From a virus, in IMG/VR virus record IMGVR_UViG_3300022865_000557, positions 1 through 64,000 of that record: DNA of 64,000 bases, one strand, 5' to 3'. A program made the translations under genes and the position numbers. This document shows positions 24,843-32,123 of the stretch, one piece after another; position 1 is the stretch's first letter; every line of letters begins with the position of its first letter. The notes beneath the pieces are model-generated. The model was not told the DNA's origin. It made no database searches and saw nothing but the letters and a program-made list of their open reading frames with translations.

Positions 24843-24892
24843 GGTAGGTATAAGACCTACCAAATGTAAAATGACTGAGGTCATTGTTACAT
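24843..24892 (+). promoter_or_regulatory. Two tandem stem-loops at the start of an mRNA leader
   Basis: First: GGTAGGT, loop ATAAG, ACCTACC (24843-24861). Second: ATGTAA and ATGAC, loop TGAG, GTCAT and TTACAT (24864-24892), an 11-bp stem with a small bulge. They precede AAGGAG and the ATG at 24920. Such 5' stems can stabilise phage mRNA or control translation. Confidence 0.55.
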
Positions 24893-24919
24893 GTTTGAAG
24901 ATAACTTAAGGAGATAATT

Positions 24920-25990
24920 ATGTCAAACACAAACCTATCAGTGGTCTCTAATGACCTATTTGAATTCCAAGAAGAACCAACATTTGAACTAACAGACTTC
25001 CCAATGCCGTCAGAAAGCACAACGATAGATCTAATAGAGTTCTTAAAAGTTCCAACATTTCCAATTAACCGTGATGTAGAGCATCGTGCTAAGAAAGCAG
25101 TAACACGCTTGACTAAAGCAATGCACAAACACGCAGAAGTTGACCTGTTACATTATACAGGACCAACTACTTCGAAACCTGCATTTTTTAAGAATGGTTC
25201 GACATATGTTTTAGACGGAAACACTCGTCAGCACATTTGGAAGAAGCATTACTCAGACGAACAAGTAGTCAACACAAATGTAAAGTTAATTCCAGTGCCA
25301 AAAGAAGTTGCAGTACGTACATACGAAATTAGTGATCCATATGAAGCGTGTTCGTTGTACTATATTATTGACAGCGTAGATGCTGTTGAAACAAAAGCAG
25401 ACAAAATTACTGGCGCATTCCGTGCTAAGAATTTGCTGGATCGTTTTAAGAATTCAAAACTAAAAAGAGGTTCAATTGGTACAGCCCTTAATATAGGTTG
25501 TCCATATGGAGGCAAGAGCATGTTCCAGACTCCAGGTGTAAAAGATCTACACGATCAAGTAGACAAACTTGCTGATGCATTAGTGCTTATGGATAAACTA
25601 GATGCTCCAGGTAATGGACACTTTCACGTACAACCTGCAACAGGTGTTGCTATTCTAGCAGGACTTGCAATGGATTGTAGTGATGAATGGATAGAAACTG
25701 TTGATGAACTTGCTAGTACAGATATTAAACTGTATGGATACGAAGACAGTAACTTTAGTTCTAGTGCAGTCGATGCATTAGTAAAAGGCAATGTACAAAA
25801 TCCAGTAGGCGCACACAATGCTCTACCATATGACATTGGTTATGGACAAAACCGTGCGGTAGTACTTAACTATCTAGCATATTGCTGGAACTGCATTATC
25901 AAAGGCGAAGAAGTTGTCGAAGATATTACAGAAGAAATTATTGCAAATGAGTATTCTGAGCTTTTGAGAAGCGTCTATATGGCAGACTAA
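24920..25990 (+). CDS. ParB/Srx-fold protein with DGNTR motif
   Basis: 356 residues. YVLDGNTRQHIWKKH near residue 95 is the conserved motif of ParB-like proteins (DGNTR). The central and C-terminal parts are mostly helical and not recognised. The gene is flanked by two identical terminators and has its own promoter with tandem 5' stem-loops, so it is an isolated, strongly controlled unit. It may be a nuclease-like or DNA-binding early protein; related in motif to 16241. Confidence 0.65.
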   Translation: MSNTNLSVVSNDLFEFQEEPTFELTDFPMPSESTTIDLIEFLKVPTFPINRDVEHRAKKAVTRLTKAMHKHAEVDLLHYTGPTTSKPAFFKNGSTYVLDGNTRQHIWKKHYSDEQVVNTNVKLIPVPKEVAVRTYEISDPYEACSLYYIIDSVDAVETKADKITGAFRAKNLLDRFKNSKLKRGSIGTALNIGCPYGGKSMFQTPGVKDLHDQVDKLADALVLMDKLDAPGNGHFHVQPATGVAILAGLAMDCSDEWIETVDELASTDIKLYGYEDSNFSSSAVDALVKGNVQNPVGAHNALPYDIGYGQNRAVVLNYLAYCWNCIIKGEEVVEDITEEIIANEYSELLRSVYMAD

Positions 25991-25997
25991 TACAATT

Positions 25998-26031
25998 AAG
26001 GGCGGCGCAATGTCGCCCTTTTTTATTGACT
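25998..26031 (+). terminator. Rho-independent terminator, copy 2 of a 34-bp direct repeat
   Basis: Identical to 24760-24793. The final TTGACT doubles as the -35 box of the next promoter. Confidence 0.85.
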
Positions 26032-26054
26032 AACCATTTTAATACAAGTATAAT
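26026..26054 (+). promoter_or_regulatory. Sigma70-type promoter, predicted leaderless
   Basis: TTGACT (26026-26031), 17-bp spacer, TATAAT (26049-26054), then only 6 nt to the ATG at 26061. No Shine-Dalgarno site. Confidence 0.78.
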
Positions 26055-26060
26055 CATATT

Positions 26061-26753
26061 ATGAATTATGTATTTGATGTGGACGGCACACTTACCCCTA
26101 GCCGTAGTACAATGTATGGCCCATTTAAGGGTTGGTTCCTGGATTGGATCAAACACAAGAACGTGTACTTGATCACCGGAAGTGATTACGCTAAAACAGT
26201 AGAGCAGATTGGTGAAGATGTGGCCCACAGTGTGAACGCAGTTTACAATTGTGCTGGTAATAGCATATATGTACGTGGACAACTGGTTCACAAAAGTGAC
26301 TGGCGCATAGGCGGAGATCTTGAACTATTTTTAAACGAATGGCTCGAATATAGCGCATATCCGACCCGTACAGGCACACATATTGAACACAGGATAGGTC
26401 TGTGTAACTTTAGTGTAGTAGGGCGCGGAGCAGACAAAACACAACGTACAGACTATGTAAAATGGGATACAGACAACGGCGAGCGGTATGAAATAGCAGA
26501 AGCCATAACCAAGATGTTCCCGGACATAGATGCCACAGTAGCAGGTGAAACAGGCATAGACATTTACCAAAAAGGCAAAGACAAAGCTCAGGTTGCTGAT
26601 GTGCTGTCGCCGTTTGTGTTCTTTGGTGACAAGACCGACCCAGGTGGCAATGACCATACCATTAGTTTACGTGCAGAAAAAGTTCACAGTGTGACCAGCT
26701 TTAGTGACACGTGGGAGATATTGCGTCTCAACTACTCTACAGAAAATACGTAG
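26061..26753 (+). CDS. HAD-superfamily hydrolase, phosphomannomutase-like
   Basis: 230 residues. The HAD motif FDVDGTLTPSR gives the catalytic Asp pair (D6, D8); YLITGSD is motif II, KGKDKAQVADV carries the motif III Lys and FFGDKTDPGGND is motif IV. The middle EHRIGLCNFSVVGRGA resembles the substrate cap of eukaryotic-type phosphomannomutases (NVSPIGR). It may interconvert or dephosphorylate hexose phosphates for surface sugar synthesis. Known to occur in large phages. Start set by a promoter 6 nt upstream. Confidence 0.78.
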   Translation: MNYVFDVDGTLTPSRSTMYGPFKGWFLDWIKHKNVYLITGSDYAKTVEQIGEDVAHSVNAVYNCAGNSIYVRGQLVHKSDWRIGGDLELFLNEWLEYSAYPTRTGTHIEHRIGLCNFSVVGRGADKTQRTDYVKWDTDNGERYEIAEAITKMFPDIDATVAGETGIDIYQKGKDKAQVADVLSPFVFFGDKTDPGGNDHTISLRAEKVHSVTSFSDTWEILRLNYSTENT

Positions 26754-26819
26754 TAGTAAAACACGATTTTCAGTATGTACTTTTACCATTTTTACCAGTA
26801 CAATATGCATAAGTAAAAA

Positions 26820-26840
26820 GTGTTAGAGACGTTCTAACAC
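26820..26840 (+). promoter_or_regulatory. Stem-loop in the pqqA leader
   Basis: GTGTTAGA, loop GACGT, TCTAACAC: a perfect 8-bp stem 31 nt before the pqqA ATG. It is followed by GATTATG, not a T-run, so it is not a terminator. A TACAAT box at 26799-26804 may be the -10 of a weak promoter that would start the RNA just before the stem. Confidence 0.5.
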
Positions 26841-26871
26841 GATTATGAAACAACCTCAGAGGAGAATTACT

Positions 26872-26943
26872 ATGTGGACAAAACCAGAATATACAGAAAT
26901 GCGTTATGGCTTCGAAGTGACAATGTATTTTGCTAACCGCTAA
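26872..26943 (+). CDS. pqqA: PqqA, precursor peptide of pyrroloquinoline quinone
   Basis: 23 codons with an AGAGGAGA ribosome site about 8 nt upstream. It starts [11 protein letters not shown] and ends [11 protein letters not shown]; both halves match proteobacterial PqqA almost residue for residue (WTKP-x-Y/F-T-D/E-x-R-x-GFEVTMY). The Glu and Tyr that PqqE cross-links to build PQQ are present with the required spacing (E15-V-T-M-Y19). No pqqB, C or D is visible nearby, so the host would have to supply the pathway unless genes lie outside the window. Five radical SAM proteins, FNR and cytochrome c are in the same genome. The call rests on a short but highly specific peptide. Confidence 0.93.
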   Translation: MWTKPEYTEMRYGFEVTMYFANR

Positions 26944-26966
26944 TATACATTAATTTTTGAAGAAAC

Positions 26967-26995
26967 AAAAAGTGCTCACTTCGGTGGGCATTTTT
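26967..26995 (+). terminator. Rho-independent terminator after pqqA
   Basis: AAAAGTGCTCAC, loop TTCG, GTGGGCATTTTT, with two G-U pairs; 24 nt after the pqqA stop. Confidence 0.75.
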
Positions 26996-27025
26996 ATTGA
27001 CATTGGGTTTTGAAATAACGATTGG

Positions 27026-27033
27026 GATAAATA
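27026..27033 (+). promoter_or_regulatory. T4-type late promoter GATAAATA
   Basis: GATAAATA exactly 5 nt before the ATG of the HNH gene at 27039. Confidence 0.45.
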
Positions 27034-27038
27034 AATGT

Positions 27039-27509
27039 ATGAAACATATACATCACATTATTCCAAAATATCTAGGCGGCACTGACGATCCCGGAAACCT
27101 AGTAGAACTCACTGTAAACGACCACGCAGAAGCACACCGTAAGTTATATGAAGAACACAATAATTGGCAAGACTATTGCGCATGGCAAGCATTATCGGGT
27201 CGAATAGGCAAAGAGGAAATACTACGTATGAAACAAGGAATGGCAAACAAAGGACGCAAACGGACACCTGAACAACTGAAACGTATGTCAGAAGCACAAT
27301 TGAAACGTGTCGCAAGAAACCGTGCCGACGGAACACTAGAACGTACTAGAAAGAAGCAAAGTGAAGCCCACAAAGGTAAAAAGAAATCCCCAGAGCATAT
27401 GAAGAATTGGTCCGAGTCACGTAAGGGACACAAAGTCAGTGAAGACACCCGTGAAAAAATTAGGAAAACTTTGGCAGAAACTAGAGCCAAATTGGCTTTA
27501 CAAAAATAG
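27039..27509 (+). CDS. HNH homing endonuclease with NUMOD3-type repeats
   Basis: 156 residues. An N-terminal HNH domain (IHHIIPKYLGGTDDPGNLV, then NDHAEAHRKLY) is followed by basic DNA-binding repeats of the NUMOD3 kind (KGRKRTPEQLKRMSEAQ and KKKSPEHMKNWSES and GHKVSEDTREKIRK). Such free-standing enzymes cut cognate DNA lacking the gene and so spread themselves, often carrying flanking DNA along. It sits directly after pqqA. The ATG at 27039 is preferred over an upstream TTG. It appears intact. Confidence 0.85.
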   Translation: MKHIHHIIPKYLGGTDDPGNLVELTVNDHAEAHRKLYEEHNNWQDYCAWQALSGRIGKEEILRMKQGMANKGRKRTPEQLKRMSEAQLKRVARNRADGTLERTRKKQSEAHKGKKKSPEHMKNWSESRKGHKVSEDTREKIRKTLAETRAKLALQK

Positions 27510-27576
27510 TTTTTTATTGACTTGCTAATAACTCTTGTAGCATATCCAGAATTTAGAATGTCAAACAAGCTATAAG

Positions 27577-27600
27577 AAAAGCGGCTTCGGCCGCTTTTTT
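27577..27600 (+). terminator. Rho-independent terminator
   Basis: AAAAGCGGC, loop TTCG, GCCGCTTTTTT. Confidence 0.9.
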
Positions 27601-27611
27601 ATTAAATAGTA

Positions 27612-27640
27612 TTGTATTTCAATTATCTCTAGCGTATAAT
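27612..27640 (+). promoter_or_regulatory. Sigma70-type promoter, predicted leaderless
   Basis: TTGTAT (27612-27617), 17-bp spacer, TATAAT (27635-27640), 7 nt before the ATG at 27648; no Shine-Dalgarno site. Confidence 0.65.
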
Positions 27641-27647
27641 ATCCTAT

Positions 27648-28349
27648 ATGAAACCAATTGTATTTGTTGGACACAGACAAAATCTACATGATGTTCAGAT
27701 GGTTGCAAAAGCCTGCAACAGACAAGTTGTGGGCCTATTAGACAAATACTTTTATGGCAACACAGACTCTGTATGTGGTGTTCCTGTGATAGGTGCAGAC
27801 AGCATGCTAGAGGATACAGCATTCGTTGAAGATCATGATTTTTTCTTAACGTCTTGGTGGACCGGAAACGAAAACCTAAACAACCCAGAGCATTCAGGTG
27901 ATAATTTACGCAAGACCAGAATAGATCTATTAGATCAACATGGGATTAAGTGTACTAATTTAATACATCCTAGCTGTATAAGGATTGAGAGCAGTAAACT
28001 TGGTAATGGTATTATAGCAATGCCGCATACCGCAATAACAGATAATTGTGTTATTGGTGACTATACTGTAGTTGATTGGTATGCTCTAGTAGGGCATGAT
28101 TGCAGTATTGGGCGTAATGTTATCATAGGTGCAAGAGCAACACTAGCAGGTGGTATTACTGTAGAAGATAACGTTAGGATAGGATTAAGTGCTACTGTGG
28201 TAGAAGGGCATGAACGAGACATAACACTGCACAAAAACAGTAAAATCTGGGCAGGAGCAGTTGTGTTTGACAGTGTTCCCGAGGACGCTAATTATACACA
28301 CAATCATCGCATACTAAAAAGAATCAACAAGGAAAATCAAGATGTTTAA
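27648..28349 (+). CDS. NeuD/PglD-like sugar O/N-acyltransferase
   Basis: 233 residues. The N-terminal half is a PglD-type Rossmann-like domain (KPIVFVGHRQNLHDV, then VCGVPVIGADSML). The C-terminal half is a left-handed beta helix of hexapeptide repeats (GNGIIAMPHTAITDNCVIGD, then IGRNVIIGARATLAGGITV), with a catalytic-type His in VGHDC. Relatives acetylate sialic acids or UDP-amino sugars. It probably modifies a surface glycan. It overlaps the FNR gene by 8 bp. Confidence 0.8.
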   Translation: MKPIVFVGHRQNLHDVQMVAKACNRQVVGLLDKYFYGNTDSVCGVPVIGADSMLEDTAFVEDHDFFLTSWWTGNENLNNPEHSGDNLRKTRIDLLDQHGIKCTNLIHPSCIRIESSKLGNGIIAMPHTAITDNCVIGDYTVVDWYALVGHDCSIGRNVIIGARATLAGGITVEDNVRIGLSATVVEGHERDITLHKNSKIWAGAVVFDSVPEDANYTHNHRILKRINKENQDV

Positions 28350-29073
28350 AGAACGTGTAACTTGGACCCATCACTGGGGCGACAAAACATTTAGTTTTCG
28401 CACAACCAGGAATCAATCATTTAGGTTCAATGCTGGCGAGTTTGCCATGATTGGATTGGAAGCAGATGGAAAGAAAATACTACGTGCGTACAGTATTGCC
28501 AGCGCACCATGGGAAGAAGAACTAGAATGGCTGAGTGTTAAGGTCCAAGACGGTGAACTGACTGGCAAACTGCAACATCTTAAAGAAGGTGACGAGGTTA
28601 TCATCATGCCCAAGTGTGTGGGCACACTACGTAACGAAGCACTCACACCAGGTGGTACACTGTGGATGTTAGCCACGGGTACTGGACTCGCTCCTTTTAT
28701 GAGCCTAATACGTGATGTGGATACACTGGAACAATGGGACCAGATTAATATTGTACACAGTGTTAGACACAGATCAGAACTTGCGTACTATAAACAGTTA
28801 AACACCAACTTCATTGACACAGACATACACGAAATGGTAGCACCAGTATTGAAGTATCGTCCAATTGTTACAGGCGAGGGCGATGAAAGAATCACAGTGA
28901 AACTGTGGAGAGAAACACTACCTGTGCGCAATGATGATAAGGTTATGATCTGTGGCAACATGCGTTTCAACGAAGACATGATTAAATGGTGTAAGCACAT
29001 GGGCATGTCAGAAGGCACACTTAAGAACCCAGGCGGGTATGTGCTAGAACGAGCCTTTATTGACCCGTCGTAA
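28342..29073 (+). CDS. Ferredoxin/flavodoxin-NADP+ reductase (bacterial FNR)
   Basis: 243 residues, close to the 250-260 of bacterial Fpr enzymes. The FAD motif RAYSIAS is at about residue 49, NADP-binding GTGLAPFMS at about 113, and CGNMRFNEDM near 196; the C-terminus YVLERAFID matches Fpr-type enzymes of proteobacteria (aromatic-xx-E-xAF). It passes electrons between NADPH and ferredoxin or flavodoxin. Reduced flavodoxin or ferredoxin is the usual reductant of radical SAM enzymes, five of which are encoded in this window. All key motifs are intact. It is co-translated with the NeuD-like gene. Confidence 0.9.
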   Translation: MFKERVTWTHHWGDKTFSFRTTRNQSFRFNAGEFAMIGLEADGKKILRAYSIASAPWEEELEWLSVKVQDGELTGKLQHLKEGDEVIIMPKCVGTLRNEALTPGGTLWMLATGTGLAPFMSLIRDVDTLEQWDQINIVHSVRHRSELAYYKQLNTNFIDTDIHEMVAPVLKYRPIVTGEGDERITVKLWRETLPVRNDDKVMICGNMRFNEDMIKWCKHMGMSEGTLKNPGGYVLERAFIDPS

Positions 29074-29953
29074 CATTCACAAATGTGAACTTGCTTATCA
29101 AACTAAAGTTGTTTGGTTGAACCATTATATCACCTAAGGGGTAACTACCTTGATAATCGGTTGGGCTTTTACCCAACCATGACTTAAATTTATCATGTTG
29201 GAAAAATCTACTCCTGGAATCATCTATGTCTATTTCTAATCCACCAGAGATTATAGGTGGAGGTCTCACATCTGATTGTGCAGGGTCATCGTGATCTGCA
29301 AATGCAGTAATAAAATCCTTACCTAGTATATCCTTTTTAATCCAAACATTGTGCCCGTGCAATCTTAGGTCTTTCATCATACTGTCGGGTATCTCTTGGT
29401 CTACATCATCTTGATAAACTGTGCAGTCGTCGTATTGTGATGCCACTGGTGTAACTTCTACGCTACCTAAGAAAATGTTGAAATCACTTCTATTAGGAGT
29501 TACAACATATTCTTCGAGCTTGTGAATAGTTTGATTTAGTAAATTAAACAGATAATTGATTTCTTGATTTTCCCATGGGATGTAATCGAATTGGGCATCA
29601 CCTGTACTCTCCCATCTATCCCGAGACTCAGTTGCTGTTACTAGGTATCTATGCAGTCTATTGAGAAACTTCTGTGTTTCGATATCAAGTTTCTGTAAAA
29701 GTTGTTTGTCAACAGATTCAGGCAACGGTATAATAGAATTAACTTTGTCGAAGACTGCTGTCAATTGATTTATTGTAGTTTCTGTGGAATCATCTTTTGG
29801 TATTACATACGGCCAGTATCTTTTATTTGGGGTAAACTGATACTTTTTACTAACCTTTAAGAAATGTTCTAACCAAAAATTTGCGAAGTCGGTGTCTAAT
29901 AGTTTAAATACAAATGGCCCTAAGTCAGTAGAAAAATTTATATACTTCGACAT
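29057..29953 (-). CDS. Unknown protein
   Basis: 298 residues from the ATG at 29953, chosen because a late box AATAAATA lies 5 nt upstream; an in-frame ATG at 29971 would lie before that box. Mixed alpha/beta, acidic, with many aromatic residues and no Cys motif. No family recognised. The segment HGHNVWIKKDILGKDFITAF could belong to a 2OG-oxygenase or other beta barrel, but this is not supported further. Its 3' end overlaps FNR by 17 bp in convergent orientation. Confidence 0.55.
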   Translation of the reverse strand: MSKYINFSTDLGPFVFKLLDTDFANFWLEHFLKVSKKYQFTPNKRYWPYVIPKDDSTETTINQLTAVFDKVNSIIPLPESVDKQLLQKLDIETQKFLNRLHRYLVTATESRDRWESTGDAQFDYIPWENQEINYLFNLLNQTIHKLEEYVVTPNRSDFNIFLGSVEVTPVASQYDDCTVYQDDVDQEIPDSMMKDLRLHGHNVWIKKDILGKDFITAFADHDDPAQSDVRPPPIISGGLEIDIDDSRSRFFQHDKFKSWLGKSPTDYQGSYPLGDIMVQPNNFSLISKFTFVNVTTGQ

Positions 29954-29958
29954 CCTAA

Positions 29959-29966
29959 TATTTATT
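29959..29966 (-). promoter_or_regulatory. T4-type late promoter AATAAATA
   Basis: Minus-strand AATAAATA, then TTAGG, then ATG at 29953: 5 nt between box and start codon. Confidence 0.5.
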
Positions 29967-29993
29967 GACAACTAGTTTGCCAGGCACTAAAAT
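29965..29993 (+). promoter_or_regulatory. Sigma70-type promoter of radical SAM gene 3
   Basis: TTGACA (29965-29970), 17-bp spacer, TAAAAT (29988-29993), 8 nt before the ATG at 30002; it overlaps the divergent late promoter. Confidence 0.65.
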
Positions 29994-30001
29994 AAAATTA
30001 T

Positions 30002-31186
30002 ATGAAAAAAACAAATTTGCATTGCGCCCTGTCTCATATGAACATGGCCATCCAAAATGAGACCGACTACTGTAGTTGTAACGTCAACACAGAGAGTTGG
30101 AAAGACAATCAACATGATGTTATGAGAGTACCCACGTCTCCACCAAAAACAGCGTGGAACAGTTACACAAGGAAAATGATTAAAATTGCATTAGACAAGG
30201 GAGTTAAGCACCCTGGATGCAGTCCCTGTTGGCAAGCTGAAGATGCTGGTCGTGTATCGGTCCGACAACAGTTTAATTTGGCACTAGACGGAATACAACC
30301 TTTAGAGAATCAACCCAGATCCATTATATTAAAACCAGGAAACGTGTGTAACATGGCTTGCCGTATGTGCAACCCTGCTACTAGCACCAGGTGGTATCAA
30401 GATGCATACAAGTTAGAAGAACCTGATGTTGACTACAACGAGTACACAAAGAAATTTGAAATAATTAGAAACAGTTTCGGAAAACAAAACACTGAATTTT
30501 GGGATACTCTTAAAGAATGGATACCTGAGTTACGTGTGATTTACATTTATGGCGGGGAACCATTCATGAATCCGCAAACCTGGGATTGGTTAGAGCATGG
30601 TATTAAAGTAGGCGCCGCTAAAGATATATACATTGGTTTAACGACCAACCTAATGATATGGAATGAAAAATACTTAGATATTTTAAAACAATATAAAGCA
30701 GTTGATTTAAACGTAAGCCTAGACTCATCGGATGCAACAGAAATGGAATATGTTAGGCACTTAGCAGATGCAGATACCTTGTTCAGAAATGGCAAAAAGG
30801 TAAATGATTATTTTGCAAGTTACGATAATGTGTCTCCATGTATAACGTATACACTAACATCATTGAACATGCACAATATAGATTATCATGCGCAACGACT
30901 AAAAGAATTGACTGGAATAGACAAGTTGATATTCAATAATGTGTATACTCCCGAGATCTACGACTTTAGACACTTACCAAACCCAATCAAAGAAGAACTA
31001 AAAAGTGAAATTAAAGACCCAGAAGTAAACAGCATAATAAATCAAATTATCCCAGGGTGTGATAAACTGTGGCCTGAATTTTGTGCGCATACAGACAAGT
31101 TAGATGCAATACGAGGGCAAAGTTTTCGGGAGGCTTTTCCGGAGTGGTGGGCTAAGTTAGAACCATATTGGTATAACTATGAGTAA
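30002..31186 (+). CDS. Radical SAM protein 3 with N-terminal Cys region
   Basis: 394 residues. NVCNMACRMC supplies C116, C120 and C123; IYIYGGEPFMNPQTW is the GGE motif, and LNVSLDSSD a later SAM-binding strand. The N-terminal auxiliary region has C8, DYCSC (C24, C26) and PGCSPCWQAEDAGRVSVRQ (C73, C76), like radical SAM proteins 1, 2 and 4. The next gene, glycosyltransferase-like, overlaps it by 8 bp, so the two may act on the same product. It has a leaderless-type promoter. Confidence 0.87.
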   Translation: MKKTNLHCALSHMNMAIQNETDYCSCNVNTESWKDNQHDVMRVPTSPPKTAWNSYTRKMIKIALDKGVKHPGCSPCWQAEDAGRVSVRQQFNLALDGIQPLENQPRSIILKPGNVCNMACRMCNPATSTRWYQDAYKLEEPDVDYNEYTKKFEIIRNSFGKQNTEFWDTLKEWIPELRVIYIYGGEPFMNPQTWDWLEHGIKVGAAKDIYIGLTTNLMIWNEKYLDILKQYKAVDLNVSLDSSDATEMEYVRHLADADTLFRNGKKVNDYFASYDNVSPCITYTLTSLNMHNIDYHAQRLKELTGIDKLIFNNVYTPEIYDFRHLPNPIKEELKSEIKDPEVNSIINQIIPGCDKLWPEFCAHTDKLDAIRGQSFREAFPEWWAKLEPYWYNYE

Positions 31187-31733
31187 AACACTACTATACT
31201 GCACAGGATACAGTACGTCAGATCTTGATTGGGAAAAACGTTGGCGTAGATGGTACAACTATCACAAACAACAAGGCCTACAGTTTGATCAACTTTTAAT
31301 AGTGGACAATGGTAGTCCAGAGCTTCCAGGCTGGGGCGATAACAGAATAATTTACAATCTTGATCGACCTTGGTTTGCAAACAAGGATATCATAATATAT
31401 CGTTACGAAGATACGATAGATACTGATGACCACCTAATCAGATCTGCACAAGTTGCTAAAGAATATACCACACTGTATGGTTTTGACAAATTGCTACACA
31501 TGGAATCTGATGTGTACATTTTAAGCAAACGATTGGCTAAATTTATTAATGAACAAGACTTGGTAACTTTCCCTGGTGAACTATGTGCAGATTACATAGG
31601 AGACAACTACGGCCAGACTCATGACGTACTACCAAACAATATAGATTATGCTACTGGAATTGGTGAAGATTGGGACGATGTACACCAAAAACATCTTGAC
31701 AAGAAGCGTAATTACACATATAATAGAACTTAA
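31179..31733 (+). CDS. Glycosyltransferase-like protein (GT-A-like), possibly short
   Basis: 184 residues. LLYCTGYS..., then FDQLLIVDNGSPELPGW is the N-terminal strand and DNGS nucleotide-binding turn of glycosyltransferases, and KLLHMESDVYIL contains a DxD-like acidic site. Relatives are often longer, so the C-terminus (KKRNYTYNRT) may be a truncation. It is translationally coupled to radical SAM protein 3 and lies just before the tRNA genes. Confidence 0.6.
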   Translation: MSKTLLYCTGYSTSDLDWEKRWRRWYNYHKQQGLQFDQLLIVDNGSPELPGWGDNRIIYNLDRPWFANKDIIIYRYEDTIDTDDHLIRSAQVAKEYTTLYGFDKLLHMESDVYILSKRLAKFINEQDLVTFPGELCADYIGDNYGQTHDVLPNNIDYATGIGEDWDDVHQKHLDKKRNYTYNRT

Positions 31734-31759
31734 GAAATTAGGAAAGTTGTAGTAGTAAC

Positions 31760-31849
31760 GGAAGTGTGGCCGAGTGGCTTAAGGCGGGAGATTACTAATC
31801 TCTTGTACGTGCAAACGTACCGTGGGTTCGAATCCTACCACTTCCGCCA
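31760..31849 (+). tRNA. tRNA-Ser with anticodon ACT
   Basis: 90 nt with encoded CCA. Acceptor GGAAGTG/CACTTCC, D-arm GCC/GGC, anticodon stem GGAGA/TCTCT with loop TTACTAA, long variable stem GTACGT-GCAA-ACGTAC and T-arm GTGGG/CCTAC. The long variable arm and G73 mark it as tRNA-Ser. The anticodon reads ACT, not the usual GCT. Confidence 0.9.
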
Positions 31850-31879
31850 AATGTTTTAACAAGATACAATGGAGATAGT

Positions 31880-32035
31880 ATGACAGTTAATAAGAAGAAC
31901 AGCCCATTAACATATGAATCAGGCAAGCTAAGACTCGGTCCATTAAGCACAGGAAAACTAGAAGAAATGTTGAAAACTTGTAGACCAAGACACAAGAACA
32001 AAATTATTAACGAGATAGCAAAGAGAAGTAAATAA
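31880..32035 (+). CDS. Small basic protein of unknown function
   Basis: 51 residues, basic (MTVNKKNSPLTYESGKLRLG ... KNKIINEIAKRSK), between two tRNA genes, with GGAGA about 6 nt before the ATG. No family recognised; similar short basic proteins occur in T4-like marine phages. Confidence 0.55.
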   Translation: MTVNKKNSPLTYESGKLRLGPLSTGKLEEMLKTCRPRHKNKIINEIAKRSK

Positions 32036-32041
32036 ACGCAT

Positions 32042-32118
32042 GCTGGTGTAGCTCAGTTGGTAGTAGCGCCTGCTTTGTAAGCAGGATGTCGGGAGTTCGA
32101 GTCTCTCCTCCAGCACCA
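32042..32118 (+). tRNA. tRNA-Thr (TGT)
   Basis: 77 nt with encoded CCA. Acceptor GCTGGTG/CTCCAGC has one T-T mismatch at position 6-67. Anticodon stem CCTGC/GCAGG with loop TTTGTAA gives anticodon TGT; T-arm GGGAG-TTCGAGT-CTCTC. Confidence 0.88.
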
Positions 32119-32123
32119 ACCTT

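Noticed and set aside
24526-25128. 200-residue minus-strand frame
   Set aside because: It crosses two + strand genes, a terminator and a promoter; a shadow.
26997-27025. Promoter from TTGACA at 26997
   Set aside because: No -10 box at 16-18 bp; the sequence is the tail of the pqqA terminator. The late box at 27026 is a better candidate.
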